From JAPLDB01 sp038206355 (GTDB lineage: Bacteria > Bacteroidota > Bacteroidia > AKYH767-A > 2013-40CM-41-45), in NCBI GenBank assembly GCA_038206355.1, contig JBBRAY010000009.1, positions 1 through 64,000 on the forward strand: 64,000 nucleotides of DNA, in the 5' to 3' direction. The notes below the pieces were generated by a model. That model searched no databases. It had not been told where the DNA came from and worked only from the letters and a program-made list of their open reading frames with translations. Positions 8,776-18,345 of the stretch are shown piece by piece (position 1 is the stretch's first letter; every line of letters starts with the position of its first letter). The translations under genes were made by a program, and so were the position numbers.

Positions 8776-10866
8776 ATGAGAAAAATCTTCTTCATTTTCA
8801 TTTTCCTGTTTACCATAACGGGTATTCATTATTCCTTTGCCCAAAAGGAAGCAAACAAATGGCTATTTGGAAATAACGGTGGACTGGATTTTAACAGCGG
8901 CGCTCCGTTACCTTTTCCCGGAGGGCAAACATTTACCAGCGAAGGAAGTGCTAGTGTTGCGGATGCCAATGGAAATTTACTTTTTTATACAGACGGAATT
9001 ACCGTATGGAACCGCAACCATTTACAAATGCCTAATGGCTTCGGGTTACTTGGTGGATTCTCTTCATCACAATCTGCTATTATTGTATTGCTTCCCGGAA
9101 GTACTGCATTGTATTATGTATTCACCGTTGGACAAACATTCGGGGATTTTAATTACTCCATTGTAGACATGACTTTGCAAAGCGGAAATGGAGACGTGAC
9201 TGTGAAAAATTCTCTCGTCTCCACATCGGTTTGTGAAAAATTATGTGCTGTAAAAAAACCGAATGGACTGGACTTCTGGATCATTGTTCATGATGCATCA
9301 ACAAATGAGTTTGACGCCTATTCGTTTACATCAGCAGGAATAAACCTGATACCTGTCGTAAGTTTTGCAGGTTCTAACAATACCGGCGACATCGGATATA
9401 TGAAGGCTTCGCCCGATGGAAATAAACTTTCGACTGCACTCTGGAACAGCGGAAATCTTTTTGAGCTATTCGATTTTAATAAATCTACCGGCGTTGTCAG
9501 CAATGCCATTACGCTACCATTTCATGCGGCGGGAAGTGGTGCATACGGGATGGAGTTCTCTCCCAATAACAGGTATTTATATTGCGCCTGGATTACGCCG
9601 GGCGAAGTGCGACAATATGATATACAGGCCGGCTCGGCTGCGGCTATTGCTGCTTCTGAAGTTTTACTCGGAACCACAATCATTAGCTTTAACGGTGCTC
9701 TTCAGCTCGGACCGGATAAAAAGATTTATCTCGCCCAATACAATGCAGGTTATCTTGGTGTGATCAACAATCCTGATATCGGAGGCACCGGTTGCAACTT
9801 TACAGACATCGGCCCTACAATTGCAGGATTTTCTCAACTCGGGCTTCCGAATTACCCTTCGACATATTTTTATCCTTCTGTTACTTTCACTGATACTTGT
9901 TTTGGCGACACCACATTTTTCAATATCGGCGATACTTCAATTTACACTTCTGTTTCATGGAACTTCAGCGATGCTGCATCCGGAATTTACAACACATCAA
10001 CTCAATTTAATCCATGGCATATATTTACCGGAACAGGAAATTATCTCGTAAAACTTGTTCGCACCTATCTGAATGCAACAATGGATTCAGTAATCGTTCC
10101 GGTTCATATCATTCAATGCGCAGCCATCACAGCACAATTTCAGAGTGTGGATTCATTGATTTGTCCGGGTACGTGTACAGACTTTACCAACATGAGCTTC
10201 AATGCCACATCCTATCAGTGGTTTTTCCCCGGAGCCAATCCTTCGGTGAGTACAGATGTGAATCCTTCCGTCATTTGTTACAACTCACCCGGCAGTTATG
10301 ACGTTACCCTTATTGCAACAAATGGAAATTTAGTTGACACCATTTCACTTTCAAATTACATCACCGTTTACCCTTTTCCTCCACCGCAGGGAATATTTCA
10401 AAGCGGAGATACTCTTTTTGCAAATCAGGGGGCCGTTTCTTACCAGTGGTATTATGATGGAATCCTGATACCCGGAGCTACCGGATATTTTTACGTGGCA
10501 ACACAAAGCGGTAACTTCGGTGTAGTGGCCACAGATTACAACGGCTGTGAAGTCGAAGCTGTAGTGTTTGATGTAGTTGCAGACGTAAATGAGTCATCAA
10601 TGAGCAAATGGGAATTGACTTTGGCACCGAATCCGGCAAAGGAAAGTTTGTGGATTACCATTCAGGGGTTGAAAAATAATACCGGTTTAAATTCCCGAAT
10701 CGTTATTTACGATATGATTGGGAATAAAGTAATGGCACTTGATTTTCAAAATAACATTGATGTCAGTAGCTTACCGAAAGGAGTCTATAGTATCGAAATA
10801 AAAATTCCTGATCAATTGAAAAATGGTAACGAAAAAGTACTTCGTGCCCTTTTTACAAAACAGTAA
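8776..10866 (+). CDS. T9SS-secreted propeller-like protein, paralog of preceding gene
   Basis: 696 residues, signal peptide ending IHYSFAQ. The N-terminal propeller-like region (NKWLFGNNGGLDFNSG; EGSASVADANGNLLFYTDG) and the following PKD unit match the upstream gene module for module, but the extra NLGTDTT Ig-like unit of that gene is absent. The common C-terminal cassette (CPGTCTDFTN, SYQWFFPGANPSVSTD, CEVEAVVFDVVAD) precedes a T9SS sorting domain (LAPNPAKESLWITI to RALFTKQ). The gap to the previous gene is 23 bases. The pair looks like an old duplication: many codons differ at third positions. Likely secreted and surface-attached; function unknown. Confidence 0.88.
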   Translation: MRKIFFIFIFLFTITGIHYSFAQKEANKWLFGNNGGLDFNSGAPLPFPGGQTFTSEGSASVADANGNLLFYTDGITVWNRNHLQMPNGFGLLGGFSSSQSAIIVLLPGSTALYYVFTVGQTFGDFNYSIVDMTLQSGNGDVTVKNSLVSTSVCEKLCAVKKPNGLDFWIIVHDASTNEFDAYSFTSAGINLIPVVSFAGSNNTGDIGYMKASPDGNKLSTALWNSGNLFELFDFNKSTGVVSNAITLPFHAAGSGAYGMEFSPNNRYLYCAWITPGEVRQYDIQAGSAAAIAASEVLLGTTIISFNGALQLGPDKKIYLAQYNAGYLGVINNPDIGGTGCNFTDIGPTIAGFSQLGLPNYPSTYFYPSVTFTDTCFGDTTFFNIGDTSIYTSVSWNFSDAASGIYNTSTQFNPWHIFTGTGNYLVKLVRTYLNATMDSVIVPVHIIQCAAITAQFQSVDSLICPGTCTDFTNMSFNATSYQWFFPGANPSVSTDVNPSVICYNSPGSYDVTLIATNGNLVDTISLSNYITVYPFPPPQGIFQSGDTLFANQGAVSYQWYYDGILIPGATGYFYVATQSGNFGVVATDYNGCEVEAVVFDVVADVNESSMSKWELTLAPNPAKESLWITIQGLKNNTGLNSRIVIYDMIGNKVMALDFQNNIDVSSLPKGVYSIEIKIPDQLKNGNEKVLRALFTKQ

Positions 10867-10925
10867 TTTTTATTAATATTGTCGTGCAAACCTGAATTAG
10901 GTTCATACTTTTTTATCTTTTTCAA

Positions 10926-13055
10926 ATGAAAAAAATTATTCTATTACTGCATTTTGCAGTATCGGCATTTATGCTTTCAGCCCAGGAGCCCGACTGGCAA
11001 TGGGCACGTTATGCAACCGGCACAGGAACACAGGAGACAATGTATGCTTCTACCGACCCTTCAGGAAATGCATATCTCACCGGAAATTTTCAGGCATCAG
11101 TTACTTTTGGTTCCACTACTGCAACCCAACCGGGTCTTGGATTGTTTCTGGCAAAATTTGACGCGGCAGGAAACTTAAAATGGCTCAGGACAGCCGGAGG
11201 AATTGGCAGCAACGCAGTGTTTCTTGTTACAACTGACAAAAATGCCAACACCTATATCACCGGGAGGTTTGCCAATCAGATCACTTTCGGGGCATTTACA
11301 CTTACAAGTACCCTCACCAATATCTATCACATTTTCATTGCTAAATACGACTCCTCCGGCAATGTGCTTTGGGCACGCTCAGCAGGTGAAACAGGTAACG
11401 GATATGACATGACCTGGGCAGTAAATGTTGATGCCGCTTCCAATGTTTACATTTCAGGAAATGTACAGAGTGATACCATTTCGCTTGACACCGACACGCT
11501 TTATTCAGAGGGTGGATCCTTTTGCCTGATTAAATATGACTCGTCTGGTACTGAACTTTGGTCAAGAAATGCATACTGTCCGTACTTTGCATTGAGTCAG
11601 CACCTGACAACCGATAGCCAGGGCAATGTGTATGTTACAGGTTTCTTTAGCGGCGACTCTGTTGTGTTTGGAAGTACAACACTTTACAATTCCGGTCCTC
11701 CTGCCATGCATGATATATTCTTTGTAAGTTATGACTCATCAGGAAATTTCAGGTGGGCAAAAGCATACGGAGGCAATGGGACGGATGACGGTTATGGATT
11801 GGCAGTTGATGGTGATGATCATATTTATCTCACCGGAACATTTAATTCTGCATCGGTAACATTTGACTCCAATACCATTCTGAATCCAACCGGTCAGTAC
11901 AACTATTTTCTTGCAAAATATAATTCCTCCGGTGCCATGTTGTGGATGCAAAGCGACTCCGGAAAATCGGCAGGATATTCTATAGCCATTGATGCATTCA
12001 ACAACTTATACTGGAGCGGAAGGTTTTATTCTCCAACGGTTACCATTGATACCATGACGCTGCAGCGTCCGGCCGTATATTATGATCCGATCTTTCTGGT
12101 GAAACTGGATTCAGCCGGACATATTTTCTGGGGTAAGGTACTTGGCAGTGGAGGTGATGATGCAAATGGAATTTCACTCGGCAACAATGGTGATATTTAT
12201 TTCAGCGGAGATTTTTACGGCATGAGCGCCTTTGTAGTCGGGAACGACACATTATACCTCAGCGGAACTGAAAATGCATTTATCGCAAAGTTAGGCTTCA
12301 CCAACATTGTTGCAGCGTTCACCTCATCCGGTCATACATTATGTCCCGGTACCTGTACTGACTTTATCAATAACTCCGCGAATGCATTAAGTTACCAGTG
12401 GTTATTTCCCGGTTCAAATACTCCGCAGAGCAGCGACATCAATCCGGCAAACATCTGCTATAATACGCCGGGTCAGTATGATGTTACGCTCATTGCAACT
12501 GGCAACACCGGAACAGATACGCTTACCTTAGTCAATTATATCACCGTTCTTCCCTATCCTGCATCGCAGGGAATAGTACAAATCGGTGATACGTTGTTTG
12601 CAAATCCCGGCGCACAAAGTTACCGGTGGTATTTAAACGGTAATATTATCAATGGCGCAACAAATTATTTTCATGTTGCCTTACAAAGCGGCAACTACAA
12701 TTTGATTGCCACTGATGTTAATGGATGCGAAGTTGAAGCTGCAATATTTAATGTTATTGCAAATATTAATCTGAGTGTAACGGAACAGCATCAACTTTCA
12801 ATTTTTCCCAATCCTGTAACGGACTTTATTAAAATAAATTTTCCGGATTCGATTAATTGGAACCACGAAATTCAAATAATGAATCTATATAATCAAGTTG
12901 GTCAGCGGGTATTAAATCTTCGCTTAAAGAACTCAGCCCGTCAACTTTCTGATCACCAAATGTCCATTGATGTGCGTTCTCTTCCTTCCGGTGTTTACCG
13001 GCTCGAAATGAAATCCGATGATATTATTTTCAGAAGTAAGTTTATTAAACTGTAA
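10926..13055 (+). CDS. T9SS-secreted SBBP-repeat protein with PKD cassette
   Basis: 709 residues, signal peptide ending FMLSAQEP. Residues about 20-450 contain some seven SBBP-type repeats built on the pattern AKYDSSGNVLWARSAGG followed by a variable stretch with VYITG or IYLTG, which form a beta-propeller. The shared cassette follows (CPGTCTDFINNS, SYQWLFPGSNTPQSSD, CEVEAAIFNVIAN), then a T9SS type A sorting domain (LSIFPNPVTDFIKI to RSKFIKL). It is the last member of the four-gene cluster and differs from the other three only in its N-terminal module. Secretion is well supported, ligand and role are not. Confidence 0.88.
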   Translation: MKKIILLLHFAVSAFMLSAQEPDWQWARYATGTGTQETMYASTDPSGNAYLTGNFQASVTFGSTTATQPGLGLFLAKFDAAGNLKWLRTAGGIGSNAVFLVTTDKNANTYITGRFANQITFGAFTLTSTLTNIYHIFIAKYDSSGNVLWARSAGETGNGYDMTWAVNVDAASNVYISGNVQSDTISLDTDTLYSEGGSFCLIKYDSSGTELWSRNAYCPYFALSQHLTTDSQGNVYVTGFFSGDSVVFGSTTLYNSGPPAMHDIFFVSYDSSGNFRWAKAYGGNGTDDGYGLAVDGDDHIYLTGTFNSASVTFDSNTILNPTGQYNYFLAKYNSSGAMLWMQSDSGKSAGYSIAIDAFNNLYWSGRFYSPTVTIDTMTLQRPAVYYDPIFLVKLDSAGHIFWGKVLGSGGDDANGISLGNNGDIYFSGDFYGMSAFVVGNDTLYLSGTENAFIAKLGFTNIVAAFTSSGHTLCPGTCTDFINNSANALSYQWLFPGSNTPQSSDINPANICYNTPGQYDVTLIATGNTGTDTLTLVNYITVLPYPASQGIVQIGDTLFANPGAQSYRWYLNGNIINGATNYFHVALQSGNYNLIATDVNGCEVEAAIFNVIANINLSVTEQHQLSIFPNPVTDFIKINFPDSINWNHEIQIMNLYNQVGQRVLNLRLKNSARQLSDHQMSIDVRSLPSGVYRLEMKSDDIIFRSKFIKL

Positions 13056-13342
13056 CAGTGCTTCTCTTTTTTTATTCATACTGATCCACAATCCGAACCC
13101 TGCACTTTCATTCGTATATTCGCTCCGAAGCATCGGGTCGGATTGGATTTTCGTACCCTTTATACTTAACATTTTTTAACCTGTCCGTTCATACGCGATT
13201 CATTATTATTTTGATAAAATTGCACCCGTTTTAAGAAGGCAGCTGATTCGTGGATTTGTATTTTTTACCGAGCCTAAACCATTGATTCTGAATGCTTTCA
13301 ATTCTTCACTAATAAAATTGAACAATACCAAACATTTTACAA
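13056..13342. other. intergenic region upstream of the Bat operon
   Basis: 287 bases between the T9SS cluster and moxR. It holds ATTCGTA at 13110-13116 and an imperfect inverted pair (AATCCGAACCC near 13090, GGGTCGGATT near 13136). Around 13214-13222 TAAAATTG is the closest thing to a -7 box for moxR, with mismatches. No gene seen. Confidence 0.4.
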
Positions 13343-14326
13343 ATGGATATCCAAGAAATTAATGAAAAGATTCAGCGCGAAAGTGCCTTTGTTGACCTGC
13401 TGTCGATGGAACTCGGAAAAGTAATCGTCGGACAGAAATACATGACGGAGCGACTGCTCATCGGCATGCTTAGCAACGGACACATATTGCTCGAAGGTGT
13501 TCCCGGACTTGCAAAAACACTGGCCATTAAGTCGCTTGCCTCTGCTGTACATGCAAAGTTTAACCGCATCCAGTTTACCCCTGATCTGCTTCCCGCCGAT
13601 TTACTGGGTACAATGATCTACAGCCAGAAGCGGGAAGAATTTACAGTTCGTAAGGGGCCGATTTTTTCCAACTTTATTCTTGCAGACGAAATCAATCGTG
13701 CTCCGGCGAAGGTTCAAAGCGCTTTGCTCGAAGCGATGCAGGAGAGACAGGTTACAATTGGTGATTCAACATTTAAACTGGATGAGCCATTCCTCGTACT
13801 TGCCACACAAAATCCGATCGAACAGGAAGGAACATATCCGTTACCTGAAGCACAGGTAGATCGTTTTATGCTGAAGATTGTAATCGGTTACCCGAGTAAG
13901 GAAGAAGAAAAACTGATTATCCGTCAGAATATTGCTGCGGAATTTCCAAAAGCAAACGCTGTGATCAGGACAGAAGATATTGTAAATGCGAGAAACGTGG
14001 TTCGCGAAGTTTATATGGATGAAAAGATAGAAAGATATATCGTTGATATTGTTTTTGCTTCGCGTAACCCGGCAGAATATAAACTGAACAGTTTATCTCA
14101 ACTCATTTCTTATGGTGGATCACCGCGTGCCAGCATCAACCTGGCCCTTGCGTCAAAAGCTTATGCCTTTATTAAACGCCGGGGATATGTAATTCCTGAA
14201 GATGTGCGCGCAGTGTGTGCAGACGTGATGCGCCACCGGATCGGTATTACCTATGAAGCAGAAGCAGAAAATGTGACTTCTGAAAATATCATCAGCGAAA
14301 TTTTAAATGCTGTTGAAGTTCCATAG
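13343..14326 (+). CDS. moxR: MoxR-family AAA+ ATPase
   Basis: 327 residues, cytosolic. Walker A is GVPGLAKT at residues 52-59, Walker B is FILADEINRAP at 111-121, followed by the sensor-like ATQNPIEQEGTYPLPEAQVDRF block and the MoxR lid. MoxR ATPases act as chaperone-like partners of von Willebrand A proteins, and here the gene opens a run of DUF58, BatD-like, batA, batB, batC, batD and batE genes, so it very likely powers maturation or remodelling of that membrane complex. Length is normal for the family and the ATG at 13343 gives the expected N-terminus. Confidence 0.96.
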   Translation: MDIQEINEKIQRESAFVDLLSMELGKVIVGQKYMTERLLIGMLSNGHILLEGVPGLAKTLAIKSLASAVHAKFNRIQFTPDLLPADLLGTMIYSQKREEFTVRKGPIFSNFILADEINRAPAKVQSALLEAMQERQVTIGDSTFKLDEPFLVLATQNPIEQEGTYPLPEAQVDRFMLKIVIGYPSKEEEKLIIRQNIAAEFPKANAVIRTEDIVNARNVVREVYMDEKIERYIVDIVFASRNPAEYKLNSLSQLISYGGSPRASINLALASKAYAFIKRRGYVIPEDVRAVCADVMRHRIGITYEAEAENVTSENIISEILNAVEVP

Positions 14327-14352
14327 AGGGTATATCTGTTTTTGTCTTCCTG

Positions 14353-14394
14353 CATTCGTAATTTGTAAATTCGTTTTGATTCGTTATTCGTACT
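14353..14394. repeat. ATTCGTA-rich intergenic repeat
   Basis: The short gap between moxR and the next gene is almost entirely made of overlapping ATTCGTA/ATTCGTT words. The same word family recurs in several other intergenic gaps of the window. Confidence 0.5.
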
Positions 14395-15270
14395 GTGGAA
14401 ACTACTGAGCTATTAAAGAAAGTCCGTAAGATTGAAATTAAAACCCGTGGGTTATCGAGCCAGATTTTTTCCGGCGAGTACCACAGCGCGTTTAAGGGAA
14501 GAGGTATGGCTTTCAGTGAAGTGCGTGAATACATTCAGGGTGACGACATCCGTTCAATTGACTGGAATGTTACAGCACGCTTCAACTCACCGTATGTCAA
14601 AGTTTTTGAAGAGGAACGCGAACTCACCGTTATCCTTCTTGTTGATGTAAGTGCGTCCGGTGATTTCGGTACGCAGACACAGTTTAAAAAAGACCTGATC
14701 ACTGAACTTTGTGCAGTACTTTCATTTTCTGCCATTCAGAATAACGACAAGATCGGCATCATTTTTTTCAGTGATAAAATTGAAAAATTTATTCCCCCGA
14801 AAAAAGGAAAGACACACATCCTCAGAATCATCAGGGAGCTGATTGAATTCAGACCCGACAATAAAAAAACCAATATCGGTGAGGCGTTGCGTTATGTTTC
14901 CAATGTAATCAAGAAAAAAAGTATCGTATTTATTATTTCTGATTTCATGGATAAAGGATTTGAGGATGCACTGAAGCTGACGAATAAAAAACACGACCTC
15001 GTTGCGTTTAAGATTTATGACCCGAAAGAAAATGAGTTGCCTGACGCGGGACTGATACGTCTTCAGGACTCTGAAACAGGTGCGATGCTGGAGGTGGATA
15101 GCAGCGATGAATCTGTAAGAAAGGGATTCAGACAAATTTCATTGCAAAGAGAAAAAATGCTGGGGGATGCATTTGCCAAAAGCGGTGTGGACTGGATCAG
15201 GCTCAGCACCGATCAGAATTATGTAAAACCATTGATGACATTGTTTAAGAAGAGAGGCAGGAAAGCATAA
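14395..15270 (+). CDS. DUF58 protein of the Bat operon
   Basis: 291 residues, cytosolic, with a GTG start: the family begins METxELLKKVRKIEIKTRGL, which matches exactly from 14395. The DUF58 signature GRGMAFSEVREYIQGDDIRSIDWNV lies near residues 37-60, followed by a von Willebrand-like segment containing LLVDVSASGDFGT near 83 (DxSxS MIDAS-like). DUF58 proteins accompany MoxR in many phyla; this one is thought to link the ATPase with the Bat proteins. The stop overlaps the next ATG by one base (TAATG), so translation is coupled. Biochemical role is not established. Confidence 0.93.
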   Translation: METTELLKKVRKIEIKTRGLSSQIFSGEYHSAFKGRGMAFSEVREYIQGDDIRSIDWNVTARFNSPYVKVFEEERELTVILLVDVSASGDFGTQTQFKKDLITELCAVLSFSAIQNNDKIGIIFFSDKIEKFIPPKKGKTHILRIIRELIEFRPDNKKTNIGEALRYVSNVIKKKSIVFIISDFMDKGFEDALKLTNKKHDLVAFKIYDPKENELPDAGLIRLQDSETGAMLEVDSSDESVRKGFRQISLQREKMLGDAFAKSGVDWIRLSTDQNYVKPLMTLFKKRGRKA

Positions 15271-16310
15271 TGAAAAAGAGCAGCACACCACTTATTGAAC
15301 ATCCGGGGATGATAAAGAAAAACGTTCTTTTCATTCCGTTATTGCTTTCTTTCATCTGCTTCTCGTTGCTAAATTCACAGGTAAGTTTAGCCCAGCGCCA
15401 AATCAAAATTACTGCAACGATAGACACGACGGTCATCCGGATTGGTGAACAGTTTCATTTATATCTGACGGCTACCATTCCATCTGATGCGAAAATTACA
15501 TTTCCAACGATCCCGGATTCACTTCAAAAACTGGAAATTATTCACCGGTCACTGATAGACACTTCGGTATCACAGGATGGAAAACAAAACATTCTTCGCC
15601 AGTCAATAACCATTACCGGTTTTGATTCCGGTTTTTTTGTGATCGAACCCTTTACATTTTTTATTCAACAGAAAGGCGAAGCTGGAACTGACTCTATTTC
15701 CACAGAGGCGTTGCTGATGCAGGTTAATACCATTCCGGTTGATACGGCAAGAGAAATTAAAGACATCAAAGCACCCATTGACGTACCTTTTACTTTCAAA
15801 GAAGCATTGCCATATATACTTGCCGCAATTGCCGCAATTGCACTGGTGTGGCTCCTCATTTATTGGTTGAAAAAGAGAAAACGGAAACCACAGGAGGAGG
15901 TGAGAAAAACTCCATTGCGACCGGCGCATGAAATTGCAATTGAATCGCTTGAAAAAATCAGGGAACAGAAACTCTGGCAACAGGGCTTTTATAAGGAATA
16001 CCACAGTGGCGTGTCTGACACAATACGCGCATATATAGAACACCGATTCAGCATCACTGCCATGGAGATGCCAAGCGATGATACGCTGAGTCATTTTAAT
16101 AACAATCTCATTCCGTCGGATGCATATGAAAAGCTGAGGAATATTCTGCAACTGGCCGACATGGTAAAATTTGCCAAAGGAATTCCGATAGGAACCGAGA
16201 ACGAACAATCCATGCAACAGGCTTTTGATTTTATTGCACTTACAAAACAAGTTACAAAGGAAGACTTTAACGAAATCAAATTGGAATTAAAAAAGGAGGA
16301 TGAGGCATGA
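15270..16310 (+). CDS. BatD-like membrane protein of the Bat operon
   Basis: 346 residues. An N-terminal signal or anchor segment (about 14-40), a periplasmic beta-rich domain (40-175), one transmembrane helix at about 183-203 (LPYILAAIAAIALVWLLIYWL), then a basic linker and a cytosolic helical domain resembling the C-terminal part of BatD (KFAKGIP, also found as RFAKGIA in batD of this operon). An internal ATG at 15309 is an alternative start; the upstream ATG is preferred because it overlaps the DUF58 stop. Its place between DUF58 and batA fits a structural role in the complex. Function is inferred from context only. Confidence 0.85.
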   Translation: MKKSSTPLIEHPGMIKKNVLFIPLLLSFICFSLLNSQVSLAQRQIKITATIDTTVIRIGEQFHLYLTATIPSDAKITFPTIPDSLQKLEIIHRSLIDTSVSQDGKQNILRQSITITGFDSGFFVIEPFTFFIQQKGEAGTDSISTEALLMQVNTIPVDTAREIKDIKAPIDVPFTFKEALPYILAAIAAIALVWLLIYWLKKRKRKPQEEVRKTPLRPAHEIAIESLEKIREQKLWQQGFYKEYHSGVSDTIRAYIEHRFSITAMEMPSDDTLSHFNNNLIPSDAYEKLRNILQLADMVKFAKGIPIGTENEQSMQQAFDFIALTKQVTKEDFNEIKLELKKEDEA

Positions 16311-17305
16311 TGATTCCTGATGTAACTTTTGCGCAAAAATATTTTCTCTGGTTGCTGGTACTCATTCCGGCAATGACAGGCATTTACATTTTCCTGAACA
16401 GGAAGCGCCAGACCAATTTGAGCTATTCATCTTTTGAAAACTTCACAGGATATAAGCCTACTTTTCGTCAGCGCCTGAAACACGCTCCCTTTATATTATG
16501 GTGCCTTGCATGCATTGCAATCATCGTTGCACTTGCGCGGCCTCAGTCCACTTCCGGCGGGCAGAACGTAACATCTGAAGGAATAGACATCGTGATGGCA
16601 CTTGACCTTTCAGCTTCTATGCTGGCGGTAGATTTAAAACCCAACCGTATTGAAGCGGCTAAAAAAGTTGCCGGAGAATTTATTGACGGGCGTCCTACTG
16701 ACAGGATCGGACTGGTAGTTTTTTCAGGAGAGAGTTTCACACAGTGCCCGATCACTTCAGATCATTCCGTACTTAAAAATTTAATGGGCGGACTTCAAAG
16801 CGGAATGCTGGCTGATGGAACTGCAATAGGAGAAGGCCTGGCCACAGCAGTGAACCGTATTAAATCTTCGAAAGCCAAAAGCAAAGTAATCATACTACTG
16901 ACTGATGGAGTGAACAACGTTGGAGAAGTATCGCCTCAGACAGCCGGTGACATCGCAAAAACATTTAACATCAGAGTATATACGATTGGCGTCGGAACCA
17001 AGGGAATGGCGCCCTACCCTATTCGTACGCCTTTCGGTATACAGACACAAATGGTTCCTGTGGATATTGACGAAGCAACATTGAAATCTATTTCTGCTGA
17101 AACAGGTGGCAAATATTTCCGGGCAACACGCACCTCAGAACTGAAAGAAATATATTCCGAAATTGACAAAATGGAAAAAACAAAAATTGACGTTACTGAA
17201 TACAGGAATAAATCAGAAGAGTTTTATCCGTTGATCATAATTGCATTGCTTTGTCTGGCAGCCGAGCGTCTGCTTCGTTACACCATCTTAAAAACATTGC
17301 CATGA
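16307..17305 (+). CDS. batA: BatA, von Willebrand factor A membrane protein
   Basis: 332 residues. Two N-terminal transmembrane segments (about 13-30 and 60-77), a VWA domain with the metal-site motif DLSAS at 100-104 and a further MIDAS threonine region (ADGTAIGEGL), and a C-terminal transmembrane helix (about 304-325). The VWA domain is placed between membrane helices as in all BatA proteins. The start overlaps the upstream stop by four bases (ATGA) and the end overlaps batB the same way. The Bat complex was described in Bacteroides fragilis as promoting oxygen tolerance; the mechanism is unresolved. Confidence 0.94.
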   Translation: MMIPDVTFAQKYFLWLLVLIPAMTGIYIFLNRKRQTNLSYSSFENFTGYKPTFRQRLKHAPFILWCLACIAIIVALARPQSTSGGQNVTSEGIDIVMALDLSASMLAVDLKPNRIEAAKKVAGEFIDGRPTDRIGLVVFSGESFTQCPITSDHSVLKNLMGGLQSGMLADGTAIGEGLATAVNRIKSSKAKSKVIILLTDGVNNVGEVSPQTAGDIAKTFNIRVYTIGVGTKGMAPYPIRTPFGIQTQMVPVDIDEATLKSISAETGGKYFRATRTSELKEIYSEIDKMEKTKIDVTEYRNKSEEFYPLIIIALLCLAAERLLRYTILKTLP

Positions 17306-18345
17306 GTTTATTCCGGTTTGCACATCCTGAATATTTATATGCTTTGGCAATAGTGCCTGTCATCATCATACTTTTTATTGTGATGCGGATACTTAAACGC
17401 AAAGCATGGAAAAAACTTGGCGATACGGCGCTCATTGCGAAGCTTGCTCCATCCGTTTCTAAAGGTAAACCTGCTGTGAAAATGATATTGTTTTCCTTTG
17501 CTTACACTTTACTTGTCATCGGTCTTGCCAATCCGCAAATCGGAACAAAGCTTGAAGAGGTAAAAAGGGAAGGTGTGGACGTTATCATTGCCCTCGATGT
17601 TTCCAATTCTATGAAAGCACAGGACATCAGGCCCAACAGGCTGGAGCGGGCGAAACAAGCGATCTCCAGGTTCATTGATAAACTGGAGAATGACCGTATC
17701 GGACTTATTGTATTTGCCGGTCAGGCGTATGTACAGCTTCCGATCACCACTGATTTTAATGCTGCAAAACTTTTTCTTTCTACAATTGACACAGACATCA
17801 TCCCTACCCAGGGAACAGCTATTGGAAATGCCATTGATCTCTCCATGCAGTCATTTGTGGGTGAAGACAATAAACACAAGGCCCTCGTAATTATCACTGA
17901 CGGAGAAAATCACGAAGATGATGCGGTTGAAGCAGCGAAAAAAGCAAACGATCAGGGAATAGTTATTCATACCATTGGCATGGGTTCACCTGACGGCGCT
18001 CCGATTCCTGTTTATCACAATGGTGTTCAGGTTGATTTTATGAAAGACAGCGAAGGGAATACAGTCATTACCAAACTGGATCAAACCATACTAGAAAAAA
18101 TTTCTGCAGAAGGGAAAGGAATATTTGTACGGGCTTCATCAGGTGATGATGGCCTCGAAACCATTATGAAAGAAATCGGAAAAATGGACAAGAAAACTTT
18201 CGGCACCAAACAATTCAGTAATTATGAAGACAGGTTTCAATACTTTATTGCTGCAGGATTATTTTTCCTGCTTCTGGAATTTATTATCAGTAACAGAAAA
18301 AGCAGGTGGATGGAGAAACTGAATCTATTAATAAGTGGCAAATGA
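17302..18345 (+). CDS. batB: BatB, von Willebrand factor A membrane protein
   Basis: 347 residues from ATG 17302, which forms an ATGA overlap with the batA stop; a longer frame from 17251 lies inside batA and lacks the family start MSLFRFAHPEYLYAL. Transmembrane helices lie at about 11-29 and 60-77, the MIDAS motif DVSNS at 99-103, and a final helix near the C-terminus (FIAAGLFFLLLEFII). It is homologous to BatA and expected to sit with it in the inner membrane. The motif pattern is complete, so metal binding is likely. Confidence 0.94.
   Translation: MSLFRFAHPEYLYALAIVPVIIILFIVMRILKRKAWKKLGDTALIAKLAPSVSKGKPAVKMILFSFAYTLLVIGLANPQIGTKLEEVKREGVDVIIALDVSNSMKAQDIRPNRLERAKQAISRFIDKLENDRIGLIVFAGQAYVQLPITTDFNAAKLFLSTIDTDIIPTQGTAIGNAIDLSMQSFVGEDNKHKALVIITDGENHEDDAVEAAKKANDQGIVIHTIGMGSPDGAPIPVYHNGVQVDFMKDSEGNTVITKLDQTILEKISAEGKGIFVRASSGDDGLETIMKEIGKMDKKTFGTKQFSNYEDRFQYFIAAGLFFLLLEFIISNRKSRWMEKLNLLISGK

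Noticed and set aside
14722..15135. 137-codon minus-strand frame in the DUF58 gene
   Set aside because: Antisense to a well-conserved gene with a complete family signature.
15603..16250. 215-codon open frame on the minus strand
   Set aside because: It lies entirely opposite the BatD-like gene, is rich in Cys, His and Phe as expected from an antisense frame, and resembles no family.
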